DNA of 64,000 nt from Acidimicrobiaceae bacterium (lineage in GTDB: Bacteria; Actinomycetota; Acidimicrobiia; Acidimicrobiales; RAAP-2), in contig PMOI01000023.1 of NCBI GenBank assembly GCA_003162475.1, positions 62,001 to 126,000 of the forward strand. The letters run 5' to 3'. Made by a program: the position numbers and the translations under genes. Below the pieces are notes generated by a model that made no database searches, was not told the origin of the DNA, and was given only the letters and a program-made list of their open reading frames with translations. Positions 25,401 through 34,608 of the stretch are shown here, piece by piece. The first letter of the stretch is position 1. Each line of letters starts with the position of its first letter.

Positions 25401-27073
25401 CCGAGGTTTCGCTCAATCTGCTCGAGACTGAGACCCTTGGTTTCGGGTACCGTCTTCCAAAAGTACGCAAGGGCCATCATGGTCAACGCGGCCATGAGAA
25501 AGAACGTTCCCGCGTTCGAAATGGCATTGAGCAGCGTGAGAAACGACACCGCGACGACGAAGTTCGCGCCCCAGTTGGCCATCGTCGCCACACTCATCGA
25601 AAGTCCCCGAATTTTCATGGGGTAGATCTCGCTGATGAGCAGCCAAAAGACGGGGCCGAGGCCGATCGCGAATGAACCGGTGTAGACGACCAGACTCGCG
25701 ACCGCGATCAACGACGCCGCAGTGCTCAAGTGGTCGCCGCCCACGGCAAAGGTGATCGCAATGACGAAGAGCGCAAGGGCCATACCCGTGGTTCCAGCAA
25801 TGAGGAGAACGCGCCGGCCCACCTTGTCGATCAACTTGATGGCCAAGACGGTCATGGCGACGTTGACGACGCCGTTACCGACGTTGGCAAGCAGTGAAGC
25901 CGAGCTCCCGAAACCCGCCTGATGAAGCAGCGTCGGCGCGTAGTAGATCACCGTGTTGATTCCGGTGATCTGCTGAAAGATAGCCAAGAGAACGCCGACG
26001 ACCACGAGTTTGCGAACTCCGGGCTGGAGCAACTCGCGGTAGCTGGCTCTACCACCGCTAAGCGCTGAGACTTCGGCGATTTCACCCTCAACGTCATGAC
26101 CACGAGCACGAACCCTCGCGAGGACCTTGCGGGCTTCATCAGTACGACCGTGGGCGATCAGCCACGCGGGGCTCTCCGCCTGCGTCAGCATCCCGATGAA
26201 CAACAAAACGGCGGGAATCGTCGCTAACCCGAACATCAGTCGCCAGTCTTCGCTCGAACTGAGCCCGTAGTCAACGAGGAACGAGACGAGGATGCCCGAA
26301 GTGATCGCGAGCTGGTTGAAGCTGACGAGAGCTCCTCGGATTCGAGGCGGCGCGACCTCGCTGATGTAGAGCGGGACGACCATCGAGGCCGAGCCGACGG
26401 CGAGGCCAATGACGAAGCGCATGACGACGAGGAACACGAACGTCGGTGAAAAGGCCGCTCCTAACACGCCGATGATGAAGTCGCCTGCCGTAAGAAGAAT
26501 GACCGGTCGACGACCGATCTTGTCCGCCAGCCGCCCGGAACCCACCGCACCGACACTCGCGCCGACCAGTAAGAGACCCGTTACCAGCTCTTTGTCGAAC
26601 GAAGACATTGCGCCAAAACTCGTGTGAAGAAAGAGCAGAGCGCCGGATACGACACCAGTGTCGTAACCAAAGAGCAGGCCCCCGAGTGCCGTTATCGCCG
26701 CAGTCCAGAGCACGGCCTTGGCGACGGGCTCTCCAACGGCGAAACTCGTGCCGTTCGTACTCGAGGTTCGCACGTTGTCAAGTGGCACCTTGGCCACGTC
26801 CGGCGCACGCGTTCGATCGTTCACCGCGCTGACTCGCGGCGCGCGAAGTGGCTCCTCGAGCTTCGTGGTGGACGGCACCTCGACGAAGGACAGAGGCACG
26901 CCCTCCTCGGTCGACGTATCTTTGTCCACTGTCGCGGTGCTACTTCGAGGGGCGGATCGCGAGCGATGAACGTCCGACGGACTGGCCGTCGAGCTGGTGA
27001 TCCCTGACGATGATTGATCGCGCGAAGCTGTCGCGTGTCGTTGACGCAGGATACGGTGCCGACGTGCTCTCAT
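25397..27073 (-). CDS. MFS sugar porter with extended N-terminus
   Basis: Sugar-proton symporter family member of 558 aa. The transport core (from about residue 115) shows the sugar-porter signatures: GYDTGVVSGALLFL in helix 1, GRLADKIGRRPVI after helix 2, PLYISEVAPPRIRGAL, the QQITGINTVIYYAP stretch in helix 7, and PETKGLSLEQIE at the end. The first ~115 residues are basic and Ser/Thr-rich and absent from ordinary members. The ATG at 27073, 14 bp after the aldo/keto reductase stop, is the first possible start; a later internal start is possible. Confidence 0.88.
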   Translation of the reverse strand: MRARRHRILRQRHATASRDQSSSGITSSTASPSDVHRSRSAPRSSTATVDKDTSTEEGVPLSFVEVPSTTKLEEPLRAPRVSAVNDRTRAPDVAKVPLDNVRTSSTNGTSFAVGEPVAKAVLWTAAITALGGLLFGYDTGVVSGALLFLHTSFGAMSSFDKELVTGLLLVGASVGAVGSGRLADKIGRRPVILLTAGDFIIGVLGAAFSPTFVFLVVMRFVIGLAVGSASMVVPLYISEVAPPRIRGALVSFNQLAITSGILVSFLVDYGLSSSEDWRLMFGLATIPAVLLFIGMLTQAESPAWLIAHGRTDEARKVLARVRARGHDVEGEIAEVSALSGGRASYRELLQPGVRKLVVVGVLLAIFQQITGINTVIYYAPTLLHQAGFGSSASLLANVGNGVVNVAMTVLAIKLIDKVGRRVLLIAGTTGMALALFVIAITFAVGGDHLSTAASLIAVASLVVYTGSFAIGLGPVFWLLISEIYPMKIRGLSMSVATMANWGANFVVAVSFLTLLNAISNAGTFFLMAALTMMALAYFWKTVPETKGLSLEQIERNLG

Positions 27074-27086
27074 GAGTTGCCCCGAT

Positions 27087-28055
27087 TCAGACCGTTTCTG
27101 GTGAGGGGCCCGAGACCGGCACCACGTCGCGAATAATGTCGTCGATCCGTGACTTCGTCGGCTCATCGAACACGAGGTCCGCCGCCGCCAGCGCTTCTTG
27201 CACGTGACTGGGGTTACGCGTACCGACGATCGCGACGTGCACCGACGGGTTGGCCAACGTCCAGGTCACGGCCAACTGACCAATGGTGATACCCAACTCC
27301 TGATGGGCAAACTCTTGAAGTTCGGCAACCTTCTTCAGATTGTGCTCGAAGGCTTGGCCTTGGAACACGGAACTCGTGGCTCGCCAGTCGTCGGGCGCGA
27401 AACGAGTGTCGAGTCCGAGATTTCCGCCCAACAGTCCGTGCGCCAAGGGTCCGTAGACCAAGACGCCAATGTCGTGCGCGCTCGCGTAGGGAAGGATCTC
27501 TTCTTCGATCTCTCGGCGAAAGATGTGATACACGGGCTGGAGTGTCTCGACGGGCAACGTGGCGCTGAAGGTTTCCATCTGTTTCGCGTCGAAGTTCGAC
27601 ACGCCAACGTGGCGAATCTTGCCGTCCGCCACGAGCTTGGCCAACGCCTCGCCCGTCTCTTCAAACGGCGTCTTTGGATCCGGCCAGTGGACCTGGTAAA
27701 GGTCGATGTAGTCAGTGTCCAGTGCGCGAAGACTGGACTCCACACCCTCTCGGATCCAGGCGGCGCTCGCGTCTCGTGTCACGCCAGAACCTTCCGGACG
27801 AAGTCCGCCTTTGGTGGCGATCACGAGCTCTTCTCGCGCGAGGCCACGCAGTGCGGATGCGAGGAGTTCTTCGGAGGCGCCGAAGCCGTAGGCCTGGGCG
27901 GTGTCGAAGAAGTTCACGCCATTGTCCGCAGCTCGTCGGATGGCGAGTGTGGCGGCGTCAGTGTCCGTTGCGCCCCAGTCGCCTCCGAGCTGCCACGTTC
28001 CGAACGCGACGCGCGAGACCAGTAGGTCAGATTTTCCAAGTGTTATGTACTTCAT
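27087..28055 (-). CDS. Aldo/keto reductase
   Basis: NADPH-dependent oxidoreductase of 322 aa with the (alpha/beta)8 AKR fold. The catalytic tetrad is visible: Asp in FFDTAQAYGFGASEE (about residue 52), Tyr in the same segment (57), Lys in VIATKGGL (about 81), His in YQVHWPDP (about 124). A near-ideal AGGAGG ribosome site precedes the ATG. It lies upstream of the sugar porter on the same strand, probably in one operon, and may reduce an aldehyde or sugar derived from the transported compound. Confidence 0.9.
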   Translation of the reverse strand: MKYITLGKSDLLVSRVAFGTWQLGGDWGATDTDAATLAIRRAADNGVNFFDTAQAYGFGASEELLASALRGLAREELVIATKGGLRPEGSGVTRDASAAWIREGVESSLRALDTDYIDLYQVHWPDPKTPFEETGEALAKLVADGKIRHVGVSNFDAKQMETFSATLPVETLQPVYHIFRREIEEEILPYASAHDIGVLVYGPLAHGLLGGNLGLDTRFAPDDWRATSSVFQGQAFEHNLKKVAELQEFAHQELGITIGQLAVTWTLANPSVHVAIVGTRNPSHVQEALAAADLVFDEPTKSRIDDIIRDVVPVSGPSPETV

Positions 28056-28073
28056 ATGTTCCTCCTTGTCGGG

Positions 28074-29591
28074 TTACTGCTTGTTGTGTGCTGTTACGAG
28101 GGTGGCGGCCTCGAAAGGAGTCGCCCGCGGCGTCGTGTTCGATCGCGCACCAAACCAGGCGACAACCGTGCCGCTCAGACCGAGGAGGGCGGCCACCAAC
28201 ATCGCGGCGCGATCACCAGAAACGCTCGAGGTGCCCGAGGAGGCGTGCGAGCCCTCGGCGACCGCGACGAGAACGGCCACGCCCATCGCGGCGCCAATCT
28301 GACGAGTGGTGTTCACGACACCACCGACGAGACCCTGGTCGGCGTCGGCCATGCCCTGCGACGCCATGACCGTCGTGCCAAAGACTGTGCCGACCGTGCC
28401 GAAGCCAATCAGGAGGACCACCGCGAACAAGGCGTTGTAGTGCCCACTTGAAGGAAGATTCGTGAGGACGAGGAAGCCAAGTCCGATGGCGAGGGTTGAC
28501 GCAATGAGTAGTCGTCGAAGTCCAACGCGGCGAAGCAGGCGACTCGCGAACATCCCGGTGATGAAGCCCACGACTCCTTGGGGTGCGATGACCAGTCCCG
28601 CGACCAGCGGCGAGTCGTGAAGGGACTGTTGGAGGTAGAGCGACATGACGACCAGCTCGCCCGCGGTCCACGCGCCCATGAAGAACGAGAGGATGCCGGC
28701 CGTGCGAATATTTGGCCGAATAAGAAGGTGAAGGTCGACCAGCGGGTGCGAGTGAACTCGCTCGGCAACGATGAAGCCCGCCAGTGCCACGGCCGCAAGG
28801 ACCAACGCTGCAACAACGAGTGGGTGTGCCCAACCGAGCACCGTGCCCTCAGAGACCGCGAAGACCGCCGCTGCCACGGCAGTCGTTGCGAAGACGCCGC
28901 CCCAGAGGTCGAGGTGGGCAATCTTCGCTCGTTGACGATCGCTGGCGAGAAGACGAGTCGCGAGCAGAGCTGCGGCCACGCCCACGGGAACGTTGACGAG
29001 AAAGATCCAGGCCCAACCGGTGTACTGAACCAAGACCCCACCAAGTACCTGACCGGCGACGAAACCAATGGAGGCAGTAGCGCCGTAGAGACCGAGGGCG
29101 CGCGTGCGTTGCGGGCCTTCGGCGAAACGCGAGGTGATCAATGAAAGTGACGCGGGAGCAACCATGGCGGCACCGATGCCTTGGACGGCGCGCGCGACGA
29201 CGAGCATGACGGCGTCACGGCTCAATCCTGCCGCGAGAGAGGCAGCGGCGAAGACGAGAAGGCCCGTGACGAAGATACGTCGACGACCGAAGAGGTCGGC
29301 AATTCGTCCACCAAGAATGAGTAGTCCGCTGAAGGTAATGGCGTAGGCCGTAACGACCCACTGCACCGAGTCACCGCCGAAGCCCAATGCGTGGTGAATC
29401 GACGGAAGGGCGACGTTCACGATACTGAAATCAAGGACCACCATGAAGGACGCCACCAGCACGAGCGTGAGCGCGGCGCTCGACAGTCCGGGATGGTGGT
29501 TGGCAGTGCCGCCTGACGTCTCACTGGCCTGCTTTGACACGTAGCGCGCTCGATCGATTCGACGTTGGCGACTGGTCCTAACTTCGTACAT
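28074..29591 (-). CDS. MFS drug-efflux transporter, DHA2 type
   Basis: Fourteen-helix MFS protein of 505 aa. Helix 1 carries VVLDFSIVNVALPSIHHALG, typical of DHA2 exporters, followed by LILGGRIADLFGRRR (motif A) and GFVAGQVLGGVLVQYTGW (motif C). GGAGGT is well placed before the ATG at 29591. It is divergent from a TetR gene, and the gap holds the operator-like sequence also found at 35950. Confidence 0.9.
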   Translation of the reverse strand: MYEVRTSRQRRIDRARYVSKQASETSGGTANHHPGLSSAALTLVLVASFMVVLDFSIVNVALPSIHHALGFGGDSVQWVVTAYAITFSGLLILGGRIADLFGRRRIFVTGLLVFAAASLAAGLSRDAVMLVVARAVQGIGAAMVAPASLSLITSRFAEGPQRTRALGLYGATASIGFVAGQVLGGVLVQYTGWAWIFLVNVPVGVAAALLATRLLASDRQRAKIAHLDLWGGVFATTAVAAAVFAVSEGTVLGWAHPLVVAALVLAAVALAGFIVAERVHSHPLVDLHLLIRPNIRTAGILSFFMGAWTAGELVVMSLYLQQSLHDSPLVAGLVIAPQGVVGFITGMFASRLLRRVGLRRLLIASTLAIGLGFLVLTNLPSSGHYNALFAVVLLIGFGTVGTVFGTTVMASQGMADADQGLVGGVVNTTRQIGAAMGVAVLVAVAEGSHASSGTSSVSGDRAAMLVAALLGLSGTVVAWFGARSNTTPRATPFEAATLVTAHNKQ

Positions 29592-29618
29592 TGGTTTACC
29601 TCCGATTTACGGTACTGA

Positions 29619-29634
29619 ACGTATCGTATCATAA
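29619..29634. promoter_or_regulatory. Shared TetR operator candidate, first copy
   Basis: ACGTATCGTATCATAA. The same sequence with one change lies between the second TetR/MFS pair at 35950-35965, in the same orientation relative to the genes. It overlaps the likely -10 of the plus-strand promoter. Confidence 0.6.
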
Positions 29635-29646
29635 GTCCGAGCTAGG

Positions 29647-30270
29647 ATGCAAGTGATGACCGAGATGAGCACACCACCGAAGATTGGCCGGGGCCGACCC
29701 CGCAGTGAGCGCTCCCAGCTCGCCATCCTGCACGCCACGACCCAGTTGCTCGAAGAGCGCGGTTTCGCCGAACTCACGATGGAAGAAGTTGCCGCGCGAG
29801 CGTCGGTGAGCAAAGCAACTATCTACCGCCGCTGGCCGACCAAGGGCACCCTCGTTTTCGAAGCCTTCGCGTTCGACTTCTTGTCCCGTCAGAGCCTTCC
29901 GGACACCGGCAGCCTCCGAGGCGATCTCTTAGCGTCCTTGCGCTCCTGGATCCGAGTGGTCAAAGGTACGGTGACCGGACGCACCCTTGTGGGGCTCATC
30001 GCTGAAGTGCAGCGAGATCCCGAACTCGCCGAACTTTGGAGCGAACGCTTCGTACTACCGGTTCGAGCACAACATCGCTTGATGATCAGTCGCGCTATCG
30101 AGCGAGGCGAAATCCCCTCGACGGTCGACGCGGACGTCGCCATGGACCTGCTCTACGGTCCGGCCTACCATCGGCTCTTGCAGTCGCACGCCGTTCTGAG
30201 CGACCGATTCGCTCAGAGTGTCGTCGACACCATCATCAACGGATTGACCTGCGACTCCAAAAGTCGATAG
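29647..30270 (+). CDS. TetR/AcrR-family regulator, first paralogue
   Basis: Protein of 207 aa with the N-terminal TetR helix-turn-helix (LTMEEVAARASVSKATIYRRW, split: helices at residues about 46-66). The C-terminal ligand domain ends with DLLYGPAYHRLLQSHAVLSD, shared with the second TetR of the region. It probably represses the divergent efflux gene and itself. An ATG at 29656 is the alternative start. Confidence 0.9.
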   Translation: MQVMTEMSTPPKIGRGRPRSERSQLAILHATTQLLEERGFAELTMEEVAARASVSKATIYRRWPTKGTLVFEAFAFDFLSRQSLPDTGSLRGDLLASLRSWIRVVKGTVTGRTLVGLIAEVQRDPELAELWSERFVLPVRAQHRLMISRAIERGEIPSTVDADVAMDLLYGPAYHRLLQSHAVLSDRFAQSVVDTIINGLTCDSKSR

Positions 30271-30310
30271 TTCCACGACCGACCGACCGTCGAAGGAGCA
30301 AGCATCGCAC

Positions 30311-30332
30311 GGCCACGAGTTGTTTCGTGGCC
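30311..30332. terminator. Terminator hairpin between convergent genes
   Basis: GGCCACGA (30311-30318) and TCGTGGCC (30325-30332) form a perfect 8-bp stem with a 6-nt loop, in the 67-bp gap between the TetR gene and the FMN reductase gene. Confidence 0.65.
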
Positions 30333-30337
30333 CGGAT

Positions 30338-30937
30338 CTATGCCGCTGCCTTGGGCTTTGACGCGATCGCGTCGGCCTTGTCGTTTCGGCTGGAAGCAAG
30401 ATGCAACGCCACGGGGATGACGTCGTCGACCGCGATCTCAATTCGTTCGTAGACCTCGGGATCGAGAATCGTGGTGCCATCGAAATCGCCGGAACTGAGG
30501 TAGATCCCCATCGGGGCGGTCCACGCTTGGAAGTAACCAAAGAGCGGTCGAAGTGCGAAGTCGATGACCAGAGCGTGGCGTTCACTGCCACCGGTGGCGA
30601 CGAGCATCACCGGTTTCGTTGCCAGAGCGTACTGGTCGACGAAGTCGAAGAAGTGTTTGAAGAGTCCCGTGTAGGAACCTCGAAAGACCGGCGTCGCGGC
30701 GATAACGAGGTCCGCTGTCTCGACCGCGGTGATGGCGGCCAAGCTCGCGACGTCGAGTTGGTCTCTCTCGAGCGCGCTCCCCAACCCAGGATTTAGATCA
30801 TGGAGCTCGAAGATCTCGACCGTCAACTCTGCTCGCGACGCGAGTCCTTCGACGACGAGATCGACGAGCGCTCTGGTCTTGGATCGTGTTCGAGTGACGG
30901 TCCCCACGACGGCCACGACTCGTAACGGGTCACTCAT
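30338..30937 (-). CDS. NADPH-dependent FMN reductase
   Basis: Flavodoxin-fold protein of 199 aa. VAVVGTVTRTRSKT near the N-terminus is the FMN phosphate loop, and ATPVFRGSYTGLFKHFFDF (about residues 81-99) is the conserved segment of the SsuE/MsuE group. It would supply reduced FMN to the luciferase-like oxidoreductase it overlaps by 4 bp, forming a two-component monooxygenase. Confidence 0.9.
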   Translation of the reverse strand: MSDPLRVVAVVGTVTRTRSKTRALVDLVVEGLASRAELTVEIFELHDLNPGLGSALERDQLDVASLAAITAVETADLVIAATPVFRGSYTGLFKHFFDFVDQYALATKPVMLVATGGSERHALVIDFALRPLFGYFQAWTAPMGIYLSSGDFDGTTILDPEVYERIEIAVDDVIPVALHLASSRNDKADAIASKPKAAA

Positions 30938-32013
30938 CGCCCCAACGCTCCTTGAGCTTCGCGTGACTCTTCTCGTGACGCGATCTCCTTTCGAACCACC
31001 GGTGCCACCTCCGCGCCAAGAAGTTCAATGGACTTCAGCATCTCTCTCTGGGGAACGTTGCCGAATCCCATTTGGATCATCGTGCGGTCGTGACGGAACA
31101 CCTCGTACTGATCGAGGATCTTGTCGATGACTTCCTGGGGGCTGCCGAGGAAGAAGGCCCCACGCGGTGTCGACTGCGCTTCGTACGCCGCTCGCGGCAT
31201 CGCCACACCCTGTCCACGCTGGTGGTGATTGGCCATCCATCCCGCTTGGAAGTAGGGATGAGAAATCTCAATCGCGTCTCGGTGGGTGGACGCGATGAAG
31301 CCAGGTGAGTTGATCGAAACCTTGAGCTTCTCGGGATCGTGCCCGAACTTGGCCGCCGCCTCACGGTACAGATCAACGAAGGGTACGAACTGGTCAAAGC
31401 TACCGCCGATGATCGCGAGCGCCAAGGGGAGATTCTGCCGCGCGGCTCGAACGACCGAGGCGGGCGTGCCGCCCACAGCTACCCACAACGGGAGTTCTCG
31501 TTCGGGTTGCGGACTGATATCCGCAGCGTTCAACGGCGAGCGGGTCGTACCTTTCCACGTGATTGGATTTTCCTGACGCAGGCGCAGCAGGAGGTCGAGC
31601 TTGTCGGCGAACAGTTCACTGTACTCATTCAGGTCGTATCCGAAAAGGGGAAAGGACTCGACGTACGAACCTCGCCCGGCGATGATCTCAGCCCGACCTC
31701 CGGAGATCAGGTCCAAGGTGGCGAACTGCTGAAAGAGGCGAACGGGGTCGTCGGAACTGAGGACACTCACCGCACTCGACAGTTTTATGTTCTGTGTTCG
31801 AGTGGCCATCGCCGCTAACACCACCGCGGGGACCGAGACCGCAAAGTCGCCGCGGTGGTGCTCACCCACGGCGAAGACGTCGAGACCAGCGTCGTCGGCA
31901 ACTTGCGCCTGCTCGATCAACTCGCGGAGTCGTACTGCGGGTGTCGGTGCTCGATGCGTCGTCGGGTCGGGCGCCAACTCGCCGAAGTGGTACACGCCAA
32001 GTTCAAATGCCAT
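30934..32013 (-). CDS. LLM-class flavin-dependent oxidoreductase
   Basis: Luciferase-like TIM-barrel monooxygenase of 359 aa. Recognisable parts are LDVFAVGEHHRGDFAVS near residue 55, the LSSAVSVLSSDDPVRLFQQFATLD segment in two parts near residue 95, and GRAEIIAGRGSY. The ATG at 32013 is chosen because the family N-terminus (FELGVYHFGEL) starts there. Paired with the FMN reductase gene, it may oxidise a sulphonate, amine or hydrocarbon; the substrate is not known. Confidence 0.9.
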   Translation of the reverse strand: MAFELGVYHFGELAPDPTTHRAPTPAVRLRELIEQAQVADDAGLDVFAVGEHHRGDFAVSVPAVVLAAMATRTQNIKLSSAVSVLSSDDPVRLFQQFATLDLISGGRAEIIAGRGSYVESFPLFGYDLNEYSELFADKLDLLLRLRQENPITWKGTTRSPLNAADISPQPERELPLWVAVGGTPASVVRAARQNLPLALAIIGGSFDQFVPFVDLYREAAAKFGHDPEKLKVSINSPGFIASTHRDAIEISHPYFQAGWMANHHQRGQGVAMPRAAYEAQSTPRGAFFLGSPQEVIDKILDQYEVFRHDRTMIQMGFGNVPQREMLKSIELLGAEVAPVVRKEIASREESREAQGALGR

Positions 32014-32062
32014 AGTTGTCACTTTTCCAAACTCATATTCAGACCGTCTTTTCGCGCGGGTC

Positions 32063-32947
32063 CTACGAGGCGCCGTTGGTGTAGACGACGGAGAGATCCT
32101 CGTCTCCACGTCCGTTCGCGATAGCCACGTGCCACGAATCAATGAAGCTGTTGGTCACCCGAAGGTCAATCCCGGCGGTGCGAGCAGAGGCGACCGCTAG
32201 GTCGGCGTCCTTCGAAGCAAGCTTGAGCGCGAAGCTCGGCGCAAAGTCAGCGGCCAGCATCTGTCGGGCCTTCGCTACCGCGTACGGCGAACCAATAGGC
32301 GCGTCCTCGAGGAGTTCGATGATGAGTTCGGGATCGAGCCCTAACGCTTCAGTGAAGTGCAACGTCTCGGCGATGGACTCCACGAGCCCAACGAGCCAGT
32401 TGTTCAAGACCAGCTTGGCCTTACTCCCTGCACCCGCCTCGCCCAGCCACATCGTTTCACGACCGATCGCGTCAAGGACCGGCGCCACTTGGCTTCGAAC
32501 TCCCTCAGGACCACCAGCCAGGACTAACAGCGTGCCAGCCTCCGCCGGTCCAACGCTGCCCGAAACGGGAGCGTCTACGAACGTGACGCCATGTTGGTCA
32601 GCCAACTCGAGCAGTTGATCCGTCCATTCGACGCCGATGCTGCTCATCTGCAACCAGACGCTGCCGCGTCGAAGTGTGTCGAGCGCCCCATGCGGACCGC
32701 CCATCGCCGCACCGACCAAGGGACCATCGGGCAGCATGGTCACGAGAACGTCGGCACCCGTCGCGGCCTCCGCCGGCGACGACGTGGCGATCGCTCCGAG
32801 TTCCACCAAGGGCTTCACGCGCTCAGGTGATCTGTTCCAAACCCGAACCACGAAACCCGCCTTGAGCAATCGAGTGGCCATCGGCGCGCCCATGCGACCT
32901 GTTCCCACGAAGGCAACAGTCGTCTTTGATTGTGTGTCGTTTGTCAT
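32063..32947 (-). CDS. 3-hydroxyisobutyrate dehydrogenase-family oxidoreductase
   Basis: NAD(P)-dependent beta-hydroxyacid dehydrogenase of 294 aa. The Rossmann motif VGTGRMGAPMA is at residues about 14-24. The family substrate loop VDAPVSGSVGPAEAGTL is near residue 125, and the catalytic lysine is in GAGSKAKLVLNN near residue 172. Related enzymes act on 3-hydroxyisobutyrate, tartronate semialdehyde or glyoxylate. It overlaps the upstream MFS gene by 4 bp and probably belongs to the same minus-strand operon. Confidence 0.9.
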   Translation of the reverse strand: MTNDTQSKTTVAFVGTGRMGAPMATRLLKAGFVVRVWNRSPERVKPLVELGAIATSSPAEAATGADVLVTMLPDGPLVGAAMGGPHGALDTLRRGSVWLQMSSIGVEWTDQLLELADQHGVTFVDAPVSGSVGPAEAGTLLVLAGGPEGVRSQVAPVLDAIGRETMWLGEAGAGSKAKLVLNNWLVGLVESIAETLHFTEALGLDPELIIELLEDAPIGSPYAVAKARQMLAADFAPSFALKLASKDADLAVASARTAGIDLRVTNSFIDSWHVAIANGRGDEDLSVVYTNGAS

Positions 32948-34608
32948 TTGAATTCCATTCTTGAAGAACCCTGCGTGAAGGAGTTGATGGCGTCGCGATA
33001 GTCATTTCGTCCCGCGTGAGCATCGACGCTGACGTGACTTTCCCGGACGCTCGAGCGTGGTCCGACATGAACCTTTCGCGCGGGCGTCGCGGAGATCGTC
33101 CGAGCGCTAAACGCGTTCTCCTTGACAGCTCCAGATTCCACAGCTTGATTAACGCTGACAGTAACCCTCACTCGCTTCGGAAGCAACAGTGCGAGAAGTA
33201 CCGCTAGGACCATCGCGCCGCCCGCAAAGGCGAACGCCGCGCGGTAACCAGCGGTGAGCGCGTCCTCAATGGCGACGTGTCCCAGACCGTGACGCGCTGC
33301 GGCGCTTGCGGCGACCGACGCCATCAGCGCCAAACCCAGCGCTCCGCCAATCTGGCGCGTCGTGTTGATCAGGCCCGACGCCACGCCGGCTTCGTGCGGC
33401 TTTACCCCTGAGGTAGCGGCGAGCGTCATCGGAACGAAAGAAAGGCCGAGGCCGAATCCGATAAAGATCACCGGCCCGAGCATGTGGGTGAAGTAACTGT
33501 CGTCGGCGCCAATCGTCGACAGCCAGAAGAGACCAATCGCGGCCAACGATGGCCCGAGAATCAACTGCCGACGGACACCAAGGACCTGAACGAGTCGTGT
33601 GCCGATGAGGGCCGCGATCAGGGTGGAGATGCCAGTAGGCGAAAACGCCACCCCGGTGCGCAGTGCGCTGTAGCCGTCAACATTCTGGAGGAAGAGTGAG
33701 AGGAAGAAGTACGTTCCAAAGACGGCCACGCCAACGGTGACGGCGATCGCGTTGGCCGCCGAGACCGCGCGATTCTTGAAGATCGCGAGCGGAACGAGTG
33801 GATCCTTGGCGAATCGAGCTTCGGTGACGAAGAAGGCGATGAGAAGCACAATGCCGACGGCCATCGCAACGAGGGTTCGAACAGAGCCCCACGAATACGT
33901 GTTAGTTCCAACGATGCCGTAGACCAGGACGGCCAGTCCGAACGTCACCAGAACCGCCCCGACGACGTCCAGCGGGCGCTTAGCGTCGGCGTCACGCGCC
34001 CGGTCAAGTCCCAGCCAGGCGGCGACGAAGAGGACGATCCCAATAGGAACGTTGACGATCAATACCCATCGCCAGTTGAGAACGCTGGTAAGTATCCCTC
34101 CGGCCAGCACCCCAGCGGCCGCGCCGCTGGCGGCCGTTGCCGACCACGCGCCCAGTGCCTTGCGTCGTTTTTCAAGGTCGGTGTAGGCCGTGACGAGAAT
34201 GCTCAGCGTCGCCGGAGCAAGGATCGCTCCCCCAATGCCCTGCATCGCGCGAGCGACGAGTAGCCAGGTCTCACTTTGGGCCAGTCCCCCGAGGAGGCTG
34301 AACAACGTGAACACCGAGAGCCCAATCAAGAAGACACGTCGGCGTCCGAAGAGGTCAGCGGCGCGACCACCCAACATCAGAAATCCGGCGAAGGTCAGCG
34401 TGTACGCGTTGACGACCCACTGCTCGCCCGATGCCGACAGACCGAGGCTGAGTCGCATCTGTGGAAGCGCCACGTTGACGATCACGACGTCGAGGACCAC
34501 CATGAACTGGGCCACACAACAGATGGCGAGCACCGCCCACGACGGCATTCGGTGAGTTCGTGACGTCTCGTGAAGCATCCGCGGACGAGAAAGAAGGGAA
34601 CCGCTCAC
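32944..34608 (-). CDS. MFS transporter, DHA2 type
   Basis: Fourteen-helix exporter of 554 aa. Helix 1 has VVLDVVIVNVALPQMRL; motif A is LMLGGRAADLFGRRR. The C-terminal 80 residues are polar, longer than usual. The GTG at 34608 is chosen: it overlaps the upstream stop (TAGTG) and follows GGAGGT by seven bases. It is the middle gene of three (MFS, MFS, dehydrogenase) that touch or overlap. Confidence 0.88.
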   Translation of the reverse strand: MSGSLLSRPRMLHETSRTHRMPSWAVLAICCVAQFMVVLDVVIVNVALPQMRLSLGLSASGEQWVVNAYTLTFAGFLMLGGRAADLFGRRRVFLIGLSVFTLFSLLGGLAQSETWLLVARAMQGIGGAILAPATLSILVTAYTDLEKRRKALGAWSATAASGAAAGVLAGGILTSVLNWRWVLIVNVPIGIVLFVAAWLGLDRARDADAKRPLDVVGAVLVTFGLAVLVYGIVGTNTYSWGSVRTLVAMAVGIVLLIAFFVTEARFAKDPLVPLAIFKNRAVSAANAIAVTVGVAVFGTYFFLSLFLQNVDGYSALRTGVAFSPTGISTLIAALIGTRLVQVLGVRRQLILGPSLAAIGLFWLSTIGADDSYFTHMLGPVIFIGFGLGLSFVPMTLAATSGVKPHEAGVASGLINTTRQIGGALGLALMASVAASAAARHGLGHVAIEDALTAGYRAAFAFAGGAMVLAVLLALLLPKRVRVTVSVNQAVESGAVKENAFSARTISATPARKVHVGPRSSVRESHVSVDAHAGRNDYRDAINSFTQGSSRMEFK

